Source: Prevotella sp. UBA2755
Lineage (GTDB): Bacteria; Bacteroidota; Bacteroidia; Bacteroidales; Bacteroidaceae
DNA: 32,872 nucleotides
NCBI GenBank assembly: GCA_002353225.1
Contig: DEJF01000042.1
Location: 1 to 32,872 of the forward strand
Direction of reading: 5' to 3'
A program made the position numbers and the translations under genes. This document shows, one piece after another, positions 22,534-31,382 of the stretch (position 1 is its first letter; each line of letters begins with the position of its first letter). The notes beneath the pieces are model-generated. The model made no database searches. It was not told where the DNA came from and saw only the letters and a list, made by a program, of their open reading frames with translations.

Positions 22534-23592
22534 GTGATTGAATTAGCACGACATTTGGAAGTGCTCCTTTTGAGCAATGATTGTGTGGCAGTGCCCGATT
22601 TTGGGGGCTTTGTCGCACATTATATTCATGCTCATGTTGATGAGGCTGACAGGATGTTTCTCCCTCCTATGCGGACAATAGGTTTTAATCCACAACTCAA
22701 GATGAACGACTCCCTATTAGCGCAATCGTATGTGGAAGCCTATGATATCAGTTACCCGGAGGCACTTCGACGTATTGAACAGGAGATTGATCAGATAAGA
22801 CGTCAAATATCATACGAAGGGACATGCCAACTTGACAGCATCGGAACCTTATCATCTAACGATGAAGGGATTATATGCTTTGAGCCTTATGAGTCAGGAG
22901 TGCTTACACCCTCCCTGTATGGGCTTGGTTCTTATGAATTCCCGTTGCTTAAGGCAGTAACTTCCACCCCGGTGAATACTATAGAGGAAGTGGTTGCAGA
23001 AACAGATAATAATCAGGAAAATGTTGTAGACCAGCCACTCATCGAATTAATTGACAACGATGAGGATGAGGAGCACGCCATTCACATCAAAATGTCATGG
23101 GTTCGTAATGCTGTTGCCATTGCTGCCGCTATTGTGTTATTCTTCATGATGACCACACCCGTTGCCAATAGCGACATGGGATCTCCGACTATGAGTGCCT
23201 TACAAAGTATGTTTATCCAGAAACTGATTCCTGTTGACTCCAACAAACCAGTTGCCATCCCACAGCATGTAGTTAAGATAGCCCCTGTTGTAAATGAGAA
23301 ACCTAAGAAAGTAGAAAATGCTGATTCTACGAGGAAAGTAGTTCCCATTACAGAAAACCCCTACTGTCTTGTACTTGCCAGTCAGGTAAGAAAAGATAAT
23401 GCAGAAGTGTTTGCGAAGCAGATGCGCGACAGAGGGTTCAAGGACACAGAGGTTCATATTCATAATCATATAGTACGCGTTGTCTATGGTCACTTTAAGT
23501 CAGAAAGTGCCGCATATACAGAGTTACATAACCTGCGGTTTGAGGAGGACTTTGAAGAGGCATGGGTATATAAAAGAAAAACTGAAGGATGA
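22534..23592 (+). CDS. HU-like (CCDC81 type) and SPOR domain membrane protein, about 352 aa
   Basis: A Bacteroidetes protein type with an N-terminal HU-like domain (IELARHLEVLLLSNDCVAVPDFGGFVAHY...), an acidic linker, one membrane helix (residues ~190-212, NAVAIAAAIVLFFMMTTPVA) and a C-terminal SPOR domain (about 275-345, PYCLVLASQVRKDNAEVFAKQM... VRVVYGHFKS) that binds denuded peptidoglycan. It probably acts at the inner membrane with the SPOR domain in the periplasm. The frame opens at a TTG at 22498, but that TTG is the -33 element of the promoter. The first family-like residue follows the GTG at 22534, which nearly coincides with the predicted transcription start; the mRNA may be leaderless. 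It overlaps the next gene by 4 bp (ATGA). Confidence 0.85.
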   Translation: MIELARHLEVLLLSNDCVAVPDFGGFVAHYIHAHVDEADRMFLPPMRTIGFNPQLKMNDSLLAQSYVEAYDISYPEALRRIEQEIDQIRRQISYEGTCQLDSIGTLSSNDEGIICFEPYESGVLTPSLYGLGSYEFPLLKAVTSTPVNTIEEVVAETDNNQENVVDQPLIELIDNDEDEEHAIHIKMSWVRNAVAIAAAIVLFFMMTTPVANSDMGSPTMSALQSMFIQKLIPVDSNKPVAIPQHVVKIAPVVNEKPKKVENADSTRKVVPITENPYCLVLASQVRKDNAEVFAKQMRDRGFKDTEVHIHNHIVRVVYGHFKSESAAYTELHNLRFEEDFEEAWVYKRKTEG

Positions 23593-24128
23593 AACGCGTA
23601 AGATGCCCTAAATGTGACAGTTATATAACCTTTGACGAAACTAAGTATGAGTCTGGTCAGTCACTTGTTTTCCAATGCTCAGAATGCGGGAAACAGTTTG
23701 GTATCCGCATCGGTGTCTCTAAGTTGAGGGACACGCAGAAAAAGGAGAACGAGACCCTCAACACTCAATTCTCCAATCTCAATACCGAGTGTGGCAGCAT
23801 CATAGTGATTGAGAATGTTTTCCATTTCAAACAGGAAATTCCCTTGCACATGGGGGACAATGTCATTGGCAAATATCAGAAAGGTAATCCTATCAACACC
23901 CCTTTTGAGACCGTAGACCCAAGCGTGGATCTGAACCACTGTACCATCAATGTCAGTCGTAACAAACGTAATGAGTTATGCTATACCCTCTTCGACAATA
24001 ATAGCAATACAGGCACATTTGTCGACAATGTAGAACTAAAGCCTCGTGAACGCCGCAGGATAGAAGACGGTACTCTCTTTACTTTGGGTGCTACCAGCAT
24101 TATTCTTCATACAACACAAACAGACTAA
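23589..24128 (+). CDS. Zinc-ribbon and FHA domain protein, 179 aa
   Basis: The N-terminus is a zinc ribbon (C6-x2-C9 and, about 20 residues later, C-x2-C in FQCSECGKQFGIRIG). The C-terminal half is an FHA domain, a phosphothreonine-binding module: the strand pattern around MGDNVIGKYQKGN, LNHCTINV, NNSNTGTFVDN and GTLFTLGATSI. The canonical G-R and S-x-x-H are modified (VIGKY; DLNHC), so phosphopeptide binding is uncertain. Soluble, cytoplasmic. Its ATG overlaps the stop of the HU/SPOR gene as ATGA, so translation is coupled and the two probably work together, perhaps in envelope or division control (inference). Confidence 0.85.
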   Translation: MKRVRCPKCDSYITFDETKYESGQSLVFQCSECGKQFGIRIGVSKLRDTQKKENETLNTQFSNLNTECGSIIVIENVFHFKQEIPLHMGDNVIGKYQKGNPINTPFETVDPSVDLNHCTINVSRNKRNELCYTLFDNNSNTGTFVDNVELKPRERRRIEDGTLFTLGATSIILHTTQTD

Positions 24129-24171
24129 GCACACATTATTTATAAATAGTTGTCAAATTAGGGACGGAAAT

Positions 24172-24203
24172 TTGGATGTGTAACAAATTATTCGTACCTT
24201 TGC
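24172..24203 (+). promoter_or_regulatory. Promoter of the lon operon
   Basis: TTG at 24172-24174, a 20-bp spacer and TACCTTTGC at 24195-24203. It lies inside the longest open frame (from 24176), which therefore cannot be the true coding start. Confidence 0.88.
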
Positions 24204-24211
24204 ACCCTATT

Positions 24212-26674
24212 ATGGAAGAAACGATAACTATGTATATGGATAATAAAAACAGGTCGTTTTCGATGATTGCCGATGTGGAAGGCGATTATGGCGACCTCAA
24301 CCAAGTGGAAATCCCCGATTCACTCCCGATACTTGCCGTTCGCAATATCGTACTTTTCCCTGGTGTAGTCACTCCTGTTCTAATCGGACGTGACTCCAGT
24401 ATGAAAGTGGTACGACAGGCTGAGAAGGATGACTTGCTTATTGGTGTGTTCTGTCAGCGTGATCCTGAGACAGAACAGCCTATCCGTGCAGACCTTTATG
24501 ACATGGGTGTCTACGCTAAAGTATTGAAACTCCTTACCTTGCCTAATGGCAATATTACGGCGATTATTCAGGGACTGGGGCGCATCAAGTTGTTAGAGTT
24601 GCAGAAATACAAGCCCTTCTTAGTTGGGCATGTGGAGATAGAGCCAGAGATAGAGCCTGACAAACACGATACGGAGTTCAATACTGCCATCGAGGACCTG
24701 CGTAACCAGACGACAGAGTACATCAAACTAAATGACGAAATCCCCGAGGAGGCTTCATTTGCCATCAGAAATGTAAGTAATAACATACTTGCTCTTAATT
24801 TTATCTGTTCCAACCTCCCCTTCTCTGTGAAGGAGAAGATTAAACTATTGATGATGTCATCCATCAAGGAACGACTGTTCAATACGATGAAGATCATCAA
24901 TCGTGAGGTGGAGTTACAGACTTTGAAACTCGATATCCGCAACAAGACACGTGACGACATCGATGAACAGCAGCGTAATTATTTTCTGCAGCAACAGATC
25001 AAGAACTTGCAGGCTGAGATGGGTAATGAAAGTTCTCCTGAGAAAAAAGAGTTGTTGGAGAAAGCGAAGAACAAGCAATGGAGTGAGGACGTTGAACGTA
25101 TCTTCTATCGGGAAGTTGACAAACTCGACCAACTGAATCCGCAGAGTCCAGACTTCAACATCCAACTCACTTACCTGCAAACATTGGTGTCACTGCCATG
25201 GAATGAATGTACAGAGGACGACTTGCGACTGGACCGTGCACAAAAGATACTCGACCGTGACCACTATGGCATGGAAAAAGTAAAGGAACGCATCCTTGAA
25301 TATATTGCGGTACTTTCTCTCCGTGGCGACTTAAAGTCCCCTATCCTCTGTCTGTATGGTCCTCCGGGAGTCGGTAAGACGAGTCTTGGAAAGTCAATAG
25401 CAGATGCCCTGAACCGTAAATATGTTCGTGTATCATTAGGTGGTCTGCATGATGAGGCGGAAATCCGTGGTCATCGTCGTACATATATAGGAGCCATGCC
25501 TGGTCGTATCATCAAGAATATCCAGAAAGCAGGTTCCAGTAATCCTGTATTTATCCTCGATGAGATAGACAAGGTAACACAGAATACACATAACGGTGAT
25601 CCCGCATCGGCAATGTTGGAGGTCTTAGACCCAGAACAGAACAATGCTTTCCATGATAACTACCTGGATGTAGACTACGATTTGTCAAAGGTCTTGTTTA
25701 TTGCGACGGCAAATAATCTCGGCACCATTCCCAAGCCCCTGCTCGACCGCATGGAGATTATCGAGGTAAGCGGCTATATCACAGAGGAGAAATATGAGAT
25801 CGCCAAGCGTCATCTGATTCCGAAAGAGAAAGAGAATACAGGACTGACTGACAAGGGGCTTACCTTTAATAAGGCTGCTATTGAGAAAATCATAGAGCAA
25901 TATACTCGTGAGAGTGGTGTGCGTCAGTTGGAGAAACAAATCAACAAGGCACTCCGTAAGATGGCTTTCCAGAAAGCGAAAGATGGTGTACTTCCTTTCC
26001 TGAAGATTACCCCCATGGAGTTAGAGGGTTTGTTAGGTAAACCGCCTTTCTATCGAGACATTTACCAAGGCAATAATTATGCTGGTGTTGTCACAGGACT
26101 TGCATGGACCAGTGTAGGTGGTGAGATATTGTTTATCGAGACATCCCTGTCAAAAGGTAAAGGCTCCAAACTTACACTGACAGGTAATCTGGGGGATGTG
26201 ATGAAAGAAAGTGCCGTCCTTGCTTTGGAGTATGTAAAGGCACATGCAGAGAAGTTGCATATCGACTATCGCATCTTCGACAACTGGAATATTCATATCC
26301 ATGTACCAGAAGGTGCTACACCGAAGGACGGTCCATCTGCTGGTATTACCATCGCTACCTCTATCGCCTCGGCACTCACCCAGCGTAAGGTTCGCAAGAA
26401 CACAGCGATGACAGGTGAGATCACACTCCGTGGCAAGGTGCTTCCAGTTGGTGGTATCAAGGAGAAGATACTGGCGGCAAAGCGTGCAGGAATCACGGAC
26501 ATTGTCATGTGCCGTGACAACCAGAAGGATATCGAAGAGATTCCAGAGATATATCTGAATGGCGTTACCTTCCATTACGTAGAGAATGTACAGGAGGTAT
26601 GGGACTTTGCCCTGACAGATGAGATCGTGGACAATCCCCTCAAGTTTGAAATAGAAGAGAAGAAAGAGAAATGA
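24212..26674 (+). CDS. lon: ATP-dependent protease Lon, about 820 aa
   Basis: Lon degrades misfolded and regulatory proteins in the cytoplasm. The N-terminal substrate-binding LON domain starts at about PILAVRNIVLFPGVVTPV. The AAA+ module has Walker A GPPGVGKT, Walker B FILDEIDKV and the sensor region ATANNLGTI. The protease domain has the catalytic Ser in DGPSAGITIA and Lys in GGIKEKILAAKRAG. The promoter (box to 24203) excludes the frame from 24176; candidates are ATG 24212, 24230 and 24236. With 24212 the leader would be only a few bases; the later Mets would leave about 25. I list 24212 but cannot decide. The stop overlaps the tgt start as ATGA. Confidence 0.95.
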   Translation: MEETITMYMDNKNRSFSMIADVEGDYGDLNQVEIPDSLPILAVRNIVLFPGVVTPVLIGRDSSMKVVRQAEKDDLLIGVFCQRDPETEQPIRADLYDMGVYAKVLKLLTLPNGNITAIIQGLGRIKLLELQKYKPFLVGHVEIEPEIEPDKHDTEFNTAIEDLRNQTTEYIKLNDEIPEEASFAIRNVSNNILALNFICSNLPFSVKEKIKLLMMSSIKERLFNTMKIINREVELQTLKLDIRNKTRDDIDEQQRNYFLQQQIKNLQAEMGNESSPEKKELLEKAKNKQWSEDVERIFYREVDKLDQLNPQSPDFNIQLTYLQTLVSLPWNECTEDDLRLDRAQKILDRDHYGMEKVKERILEYIAVLSLRGDLKSPILCLYGPPGVGKTSLGKSIADALNRKYVRVSLGGLHDEAEIRGHRRTYIGAMPGRIIKNIQKAGSSNPVFILDEIDKVTQNTHNGDPASAMLEVLDPEQNNAFHDNYLDVDYDLSKVLFIATANNLGTIPKPLLDRMEIIEVSGYITEEKYEIAKRHLIPKEKENTGLTDKGLTFNKAAIEKIIEQYTRESGVRQLEKQINKALRKMAFQKAKDGVLPFLKITPMELEGLLGKPPFYRDIYQGNNYAGVVTGLAWTSVGGEILFIETSLSKGKGSKLTLTGNLGDVMKESAVLALEYVKAHAEKLHIDYRIFDNWNIHIHVPEGATPKDGPSAGITIATSIASALTQRKVRKNTAMTGEITLRGKVLPVGGIKEKILAAKRAGITDIVMCRDNQKDIEEIPEIYLNGVTFHYVENVQEVWDFALTDEIVDNPLKFEIEEKKEK

Positions 26675-27798
26675 CATTTGAACTGCAACATACCGACTCA
26701 GCGAGTGAGGCACGTACTGGACTCATCACCACTGACCACGGACAAATCAAGACTCCTATTTTCATGCCTGTCGGTACATGTGGCAGCGTGAAAGGGGTGC
26801 ATTTCTCGGAACTCCGTGAACAGGTGAAAGCGCAGATTATTTTAGGCAACACCTATCATCTGTATCTCCGTCCTGGTCTTGACATTCTGCGGAAAGCAGG
26901 TGGACTGCATCAGTTCAACACATGGGACCGTCCTATCCTCACCGACTCTGGCGGCTTTCAGGTTTTTTCCCTGACAGGTATTCGCAAATTGCGTGAGGAG
27001 GGTTGTGAGTTTCGTAGTCATATCGACGGCTCGAAGCATATCTTCACTCCAGAGAATGTGATGGACACAGAGCGTATCATTGGGGCGGATATCATGATGG
27101 CACTTGACGAGTGCCCTCCCGGACAGAGTGATTACCAATATGCCAAGAACTCATTAGGACTGACACAACGCTGGTTGGACCGTTGCATTAAGCGGTTTAA
27201 TGAGACAGAGCCACTCTACGGCTATCATCAGAGTCTGTTTCCTATCGTACAGGGATGCACCTATAAGGACTTACGTCAGGAAGCGGCAAAACATGTAGCC
27301 GATAAAGGTGCTGACGGTAATGCCATTGGCGGTCTTGCTGTTGGAGAACCTACGGAGGTGATGTATGAGATGATAGAGGTTGTCAATGAGATCCTTCCCA
27401 AGGACAAGCCCCGTTACCTGATGGGGGTAGGTACACCCCAGAACATTCTGGAGGCTATCGAGCGTGGCGTGGATATGTTCGACTGTGTCATGCCAACCCG
27501 TAATGGACGTAACGCCATGTTGTTTACTTACCATGGCACGATGAACATGCGCAACCAGAAATGGGAGGATGACTTCTCGCCCATCGACCCTGAGGGCTGT
27601 GATATTGACCGCATCCACTCAAAGGCATACCTGCACCATCTGTTCAAGGCACAGGAACTGCTTGCCATGCAGATCGCATCCATCCATAATCTTGCTTTCT
27701 ACCTGCGGCTGGTCACTGATGCCCGTCAGCACATCGAGCAAGGTGATTTCGTACAATGGAAGCGCTCTGTAACAGACGACTTGGGACGAAGAATATAA
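26671..27798 (+). CDS. tgt: Queuine tRNA-ribosyltransferase, 375 aa, zinc site altered
   Basis: Tgt exchanges guanine 34 in certain tRNAs for the queuosine precursor. Catalytic residues are present: D92 in LTDSGGFQVFSL and the nucleophile D271 in FDCVMPTRNGRNAM. The VQGCTYKDLRQEAA and GGLAVGEP segments are normal. The zinc site is not. Where E. coli has CxCx2C, this protein reads GCDIDRIHS (309-317) with only C310 left; the downstream His (H339 in ASIHNL) remains. Other Bacteroidetes Tgt proteins I remember also lack these cysteines, so this looks like a lineage trait. Overlaps lon by 4 bp (ATGA); the permease starts 5 bp after its stop. Confidence 0.95.
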   Translation: MTFELQHTDSASEARTGLITTDHGQIKTPIFMPVGTCGSVKGVHFSELREQVKAQIILGNTYHLYLRPGLDILRKAGGLHQFNTWDRPILTDSGGFQVFSLTGIRKLREEGCEFRSHIDGSKHIFTPENVMDTERIIGADIMMALDECPPGQSDYQYAKNSLGLTQRWLDRCIKRFNETEPLYGYHQSLFPIVQGCTYKDLRQEAAKHVADKGADGNAIGGLAVGEPTEVMYEMIEVVNEILPKDKPRYLMGVGTPQNILEAIERGVDMFDCVMPTRNGRNAMLFTYHGTMNMRNQKWEDDFSPIDPEGCDIDRIHSKAYLHHLFKAQELLAMQIASIHNLAFYLRLVTDARQHIEQGDFVQWKRSVTDDLGRRI

Positions 27799-27803
27799 AT
27801 GAG

Positions 27804-28994
27804 ATGAAAGAGAAGTGGAATGATATCGTCAGAAGAATGAGGCTGTTACGGAAACGGCTGCCTTGGGAGCGTCTCGCGTTCTTGAGGAAGTATAATCCGT
27901 TCCAGTATATCAAGCGTATGGACTGGTATATCATCAAGAAGTTCATCGGTACGTATATCTACTCCATCATCCTGATTATCTCTATCTCCATCGTCTTTGA
28001 CGTCAACGAGAACCTGGCGAAGTTCACGACCTACCATGCACCGTTGCGAGCCATAGTGTTCGACTACTATATGAACTTCGTACCTTATTTCGCTAACCTA
28101 TTCTCTCCATTGTTCGTCTTTATCGCTGTCATCTTCTTCACGTCGAAACTTGCCGGCAACTCAGAAATCATAGCCATGCTTGCCTGTGGTATGAGTTTCA
28201 AGCGTCTGTTACGTCCTTATCTCATATCTGCAGCATTAATTGCTGTGTTGAACTTCTACCTTGGCGCTTATGTCATTCCTAAAGGTACGGTGGTAAGACA
28301 CGACTTCGAATCGCTTTATAAGAACAACAAGAAGAACACTACAGCAACGAATATCCAGTTGATGGTAGACAAAGGCACCGTTGCCTATATCTCCCAATAT
28401 GATGATATCCGCAAGACAGGCTACGGCTTCTCCCTCTATAAGTTCGACAAGAAGAAATTGGTCAGCCATATGACAGCAAGTGTCATTCAGTATGATACCA
28501 TCAGTGACTCCCGCTACCACTGGAAGGCTCGCAGTTACAAGATCCGTGAGTTGAAGGGTATGCGTGAGAAGATAACCAGTGGCTCGGAGATAGACACACT
28601 GATACAGATGGAACCCATGGACCTGATATTCTCAAGAGGACAGCAGGAGACTTTCACGTCACCTGAGTTGAAACGGTATATCTCCAAACAACAGGAACGC
28701 GGTTCAAGTAATGTGGTTCAATATGAGGTGGAGTATCACAAGCGAATAGCCACCTCCTTTGCCTCCTTTATCCTGACAATCATCGGGGTGTCATTGTCAT
28801 CCCGTAAACGGAAAGGTGGCATGGGACTGTACTTAGGTATCGGTCTTGCCCTCTCATTCTCCTATATTCTGTTGCAGACTATTAGTTCCACTTTCGCTAT
28901 CAATGCGGACACCCCCCCGATACTGGCGGCATGGATCCCCAACATATTATATGCTATCATCGCTTATTACTGTTATAGGCAAGCACCCAACTAA
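27804..28994 (+). CDS. LptF/LptG family permease, 396 aa
   Basis: LptF and LptG form the inner-membrane part of the lipopolysaccharide exporter. After a basic N-terminal stretch come membrane segments (WYIIKKFIGTYIYSIILIISISIVF, then two around YFANLFSPLFVFIAVIFFTSKLAG), a periplasmic beta-jellyroll-like middle (about residues 160-290) and three C-terminal membrane helices (IATSFASFILTIIGVSLSS, LYLGIGLALSFSYILLQ, AAWIPNILYAIIAYYC). The ELxGNSEIIAML-like SKLAGNSEIIAMLACGMS motif is typical. The frame opens inside tgt at 27756; ATG 27804 is the first Met after the tgt stop and gives a normal N-terminus. Sequence does not tell LptF from LptG. The helicase gene starts immediately after its stop. 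Confidence 0.9.
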   Translation: MKEKWNDIVRRMRLLRKRLPWERLAFLRKYNPFQYIKRMDWYIIKKFIGTYIYSIILIISISIVFDVNENLAKFTTYHAPLRAIVFDYYMNFVPYFANLFSPLFVFIAVIFFTSKLAGNSEIIAMLACGMSFKRLLRPYLISAALIAVLNFYLGAYVIPKGTVVRHDFESLYKNNKKNTTATNIQLMVDKGTVAYISQYDDIRKTGYGFSLYKFDKKKLVSHMTASVIQYDTISDSRYHWKARSYKIRELKGMREKITSGSEIDTLIQMEPMDLIFSRGQQETFTSPELKRYISKQQERGSSNVVQYEVEYHKRIATSFASFILTIIGVSLSSRKRKGGMGLYLGIGLALSFSYILLQTISSTFAINADTPPILAAWIPNILYAIIAYYCYRQAPN

Positions 28995-30266
28995 ATGAAC
29001 TTTGAAGAAACATATTTGAACGATAATATCCTCGATGCTCTTTATGACATGCGCTTCGAGGAGATGACTCCCGTACAAGAGAAATGTATTCCCGAGATCC
29101 TCGACGGTCATGACCTGATCGGTGTGGCACAGACAGGAACAGGAAAGACTGCAGCCTATCTGCTGCCTATTCTAAGCATGCTTGACGATGGTGGTTATCC
29201 TAAAGATGCCGTCAATTGTATCGTGATGGCTCCCACCCGTGAACTTGCCCAGCAGATTGACCAGGCGATGCAGGGGTTTGGCTATTACCTTGATGGTGTG
29301 TCGAGTGTTGCCGTCTATGGCGGTAACGACGGTAGTCGCTTTGACCAGGAGATGCGTGGACTGAAGATGGGTGCTGACGTGATTATCGCCACACCAGGTC
29401 GACTGCTCTCCCATATCCGTATGGGACATGTAGACCTCTCTCGTTTGTCTTTCTTCGTTCTTGACGAGGCGGACCGTATGCTCGACATGGGATTCTCTGA
29501 CGATATCTTACAGATAGCCAAATTGTTACCCAAGAATCACCAGACCATTATGTTCTCTGCTACGATGCCGAATAAGATACAGCAACTCGCGCGTACCTTA
29601 TTATATAATCCTATAGAGGTAAAGATTGCCGTGAGCAAACCTGCTGAGAAAATCCAACAATCGGCGTATGTGTGTTACGAGCCACAGAAGTTAGGAATTA
29701 TCCGCCATCTGTTCAAAGCAGGGGAACTCAAACGGGTTATTATCTTCTCAGGCAAGAAGGAGAAGGTGAAGGACATCACACGGGAATTACAGAAAATGCA
29801 CATCAACTGTGCACCTATGCACAGTGATTTAAGCCAACAGGAACGCGACGACGTGATGTATCGTTTCAAGGCAGGACAAGTCGATGTACTGGTGGCAACG
29901 GATATTGTGGCTCGTGGTATCGATATTGATGATATCCTGATGGTTATCAACTATGACGTACCACGGGATGCTGAAGACTATGTGCATCGTATCGGACGCA
30001 CAGCACGAGCACAGCGTGACGGTGTTGCCATTACCTTTGTATCCGACAATGACATGAAGTATTTCTCCGACATTGAGCGTTTCCTGGAGAAAGATATTAC
30101 AAAGAACACACTACCGGAAGGTCTTGGTGAAGCCCCCGAATACAAACCTGTTGCTCCACGCAAGTCAACCCGTGGACGTGGAGGCAGGCATCGTGGTGGT
30201 AAAGGTTACAAGAACAAGAAGCGTGGCGGTAAACATCATCAAGGTAAGAAAGAAAAGAAACAATAA
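28995..30266 (+). CDS. DEAD-box RNA helicase, 423 aa
   Basis: An ATP-dependent RNA helicase of the RhlE-like type, probably acting in ribosome assembly or RNA decay. In order: Q motif (MTPVQEKCIPEIL), Walker A AQTGTGKT (about 45-52), PTRELA, TPGRLL, DEAD (VLDEADRMLDMGF), SAT (MFSATMP), then in domain 2 RVIIFSGKK, VLVATDIVARGIDID and HRIGRTAR. The C-terminal ~45 residues are a basic, Gly/Arg/Lys-rich tail (TRGRGGRHRGGKGYKNKKRG) for non-specific RNA binding. It follows the permease stop directly, so it ends the lon-tgt-permease-helicase run. Confidence 0.94.
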   Translation: MNFEETYLNDNILDALYDMRFEEMTPVQEKCIPEILDGHDLIGVAQTGTGKTAAYLLPILSMLDDGGYPKDAVNCIVMAPTRELAQQIDQAMQGFGYYLDGVSSVAVYGGNDGSRFDQEMRGLKMGADVIIATPGRLLSHIRMGHVDLSRLSFFVLDEADRMLDMGFSDDILQIAKLLPKNHQTIMFSATMPNKIQQLARTLLYNPIEVKIAVSKPAEKIQQSAYVCYEPQKLGIIRHLFKAGELKRVIIFSGKKEKVKDITRELQKMHINCAPMHSDLSQQERDDVMYRFKAGQVDVLVATDIVARGIDIDDILMVINYDVPRDAEDYVHRIGRTARAQRDGVAITFVSDNDMKYFSDIERFLEKDITKNTLPEGLGEAPEYKPVAPRKSTRGRGGRHRGGKGYKNKKRGGKHHQGKKEKKQ

Positions 30267-30504
30267 TAGCAATCGTTTGCGCACATTATTTATGAATTTT
30301 CTTTAAAATAATTTGAATTGTGTGGGTACACAAGCATTTTATCGAAAAATAATGGGTAAAAAGTTTTGTCAGTATTAAAAATTGTTGTACTTTTGCAGCA
30401 GTTATCCTGAAAACAATCTTTTTACCTTAAAAGGACTAATACCTATTGAAGATATGAAGCGATTGCCTGTGAGGGTCATCGCTTTGTTTTTTCTCTCTTT
30501 TTTC
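30267..30504. other. Intergenic region upstream of rplU
   Basis: About 240 bp without a convincing gene. It has the distal of two tandem promoters (30366-30396). A plus-strand frame (to 30609, with an internal ATG at 30454) gives a hydrophobic T-rich product, but its frame runs through the second promoter and the rplU leader, so I regard it as non-coding. Confidence 0.55.
30366..30396 (+). promoter_or_regulatory. Distal promoter upstream of rplU-rpmA
   Basis: TTG at 30366-30368, a 19-bp spacer and TACTTTTGC at 30388-30396. It would give an rplU leader of about 220 nt. Confidence 0.75.
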
Positions 30505-30536
30505 TTGGTTATTTCAATTATTATTCGTACCTTTGC
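30505..30536 (+). promoter_or_regulatory. Proximal promoter of rplU-rpmA
   Basis: TTG at 30505-30507, a 20-bp spacer and TACCTTTGC at 30528-30536. It gives an ~80-nt leader to rplU that contains a small stem (tggc-acaaa-gcca near 30572-30584) and a GC-rich palindromic stretch; autoregulation through this leader is possible but unproven. Confidence 0.85.
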
Positions 30537-30623
30537 GCCCGATTTAGTCCGTGGTGGCTCAGTTAAGACGTGGCACAAAGCCATGCGCCATGCGGAAAAA
30601 CCCGTTTAAACAATAACAAAACA

Positions 30624-30941
30624 ATGTACGCAATTGTAGAAATTAACGGTCAGCAGTTCAAAGCAGAGCAAGGAAAGAAACTCTTTGTCAACCACATGAA
30701 AGATGTGGAGGCAGGTAAGACTGTTGAGTTCGACAAGGTACTGCTTGTCGACAATGAAGGTTCAGTACAGGTAGGTGCGCCCACCGTAAGTGGTGCGAAA
30801 GTAGTGTGTGAGGTGATCAATCCCCTCGTAAAGGGTGAGAAAGTGATTGTCTTCAAGATGAAGCGTCGTAAGGACTCTCGCAAGAAGAACGGTCATCGCC
30901 AGCAGTACACACAGGTAGAAGTTAAATCAGTAATCGCTTAA
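30624..30941 (+). CDS. rplU: 50S ribosomal protein L21, 105 aa
   Basis: L21 binds 23S rRNA in the large subunit. Family signatures are MYAIVEINGQQFKAEQGKKL at the start, VLLVDNEGSVQVGAPTV and the basic VFKMKRRKDSRKKNGHRQQYT near the end. Although the frame extends 18 codons upstream, the ATG at 30624 aligns with the universal L21 start. Length is usual (~103). It is 18 bp before rpmA, the standard pairing, and is driven by one or two promoters upstream. Confidence 0.97.
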   Translation: MYAIVEINGQQFKAEQGKKLFVNHMKDVEAGKTVEFDKVLLVDNEGSVQVGAPTVSGAKVVCEVINPLVKGEKVIVFKMKRRKDSRKKNGHRQQYTQVEVKSVIA

Positions 30942-30959
30942 ACGTAGGAGGAACAAGAA

Positions 30960-31217
30960 ATGGCACATAAAAAAGGTGTAGGTAGTTCTAAGAACGGCCG
31001 TGAGTCAGCAGCACAGCGACTCGGCATTAAGATTTTCGGTGGCCAGAAGGTTGTTGCAGGCAACATTATTGTTCGCCAGCGTGGCTCTAAGCACAACCCC
31101 GGTAACAATGTTGGTATGGGTAAGGACGATACCCTCTATGCACTCGTTGATGGAACTGTTCAGTTCCACAAGGGAAAGCGTGACAAGAGTGTCGTATCAG
31201 TAATCCCTGAGGCATAA
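30960..31217 (+). CDS. rpmA: 50S ribosomal protein L27, 85 aa
   Basis: L27 lies near the peptidyl-transferase centre, and its N-terminal tail reaches towards the tRNA ends. It starts MAHKKGVGSSKNGRES without the extra N-terminal cleavable segment found in Firmicutes. The RLGIKIFGGQKVVAGNIIVRQRG and HNPGNNVGMGKDDTLYAL segments are diagnostic. It is the second gene of the rplU-rpmA unit, followed by a terminator about 45 bp downstream. Confidence 0.98.
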   Translation: MAHKKGVGSSKNGRESAAQRLGIKIFGGQKVVAGNIIVRQRGSKHNPGNNVGMGKDDTLYALVDGTVQFHKGKRDKSVVSVIPEA

Positions 31218-31263
31218 CACCGACGAGAACAACAAAAAGATAATTTATTCCAAACAAACACAG

Positions 31264-31304
31264 AATCCCAAATCTCTCACGAGATTTGGGATTTCTGCTT
31301 TTAT
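31264..31304 (+). terminator. Terminator of rplU-rpmA
   Basis: A perfect 13-bp stem (aatcccaaatctc at 31264-31276, gagatttgggatt at 31281-31293) with a 4-base loop, followed by TTCTGCTTTTATTT. Confidence 0.88.
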
Positions 31305-31382
31305 TTACGTGTCGCAACAAACTATTTGCTGCTAAGAACTGTTCAATGAACTGTGCTATCTTCTGGAAGTTGAAGTCTTCTC

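Noticed and set aside
30382..30609. 75-codon hydrophobic frame upstream of rplU
   Set aside because: Its hydrophobic look comes from T-rich promoter spacers; it spans both promoters and the rplU leader.
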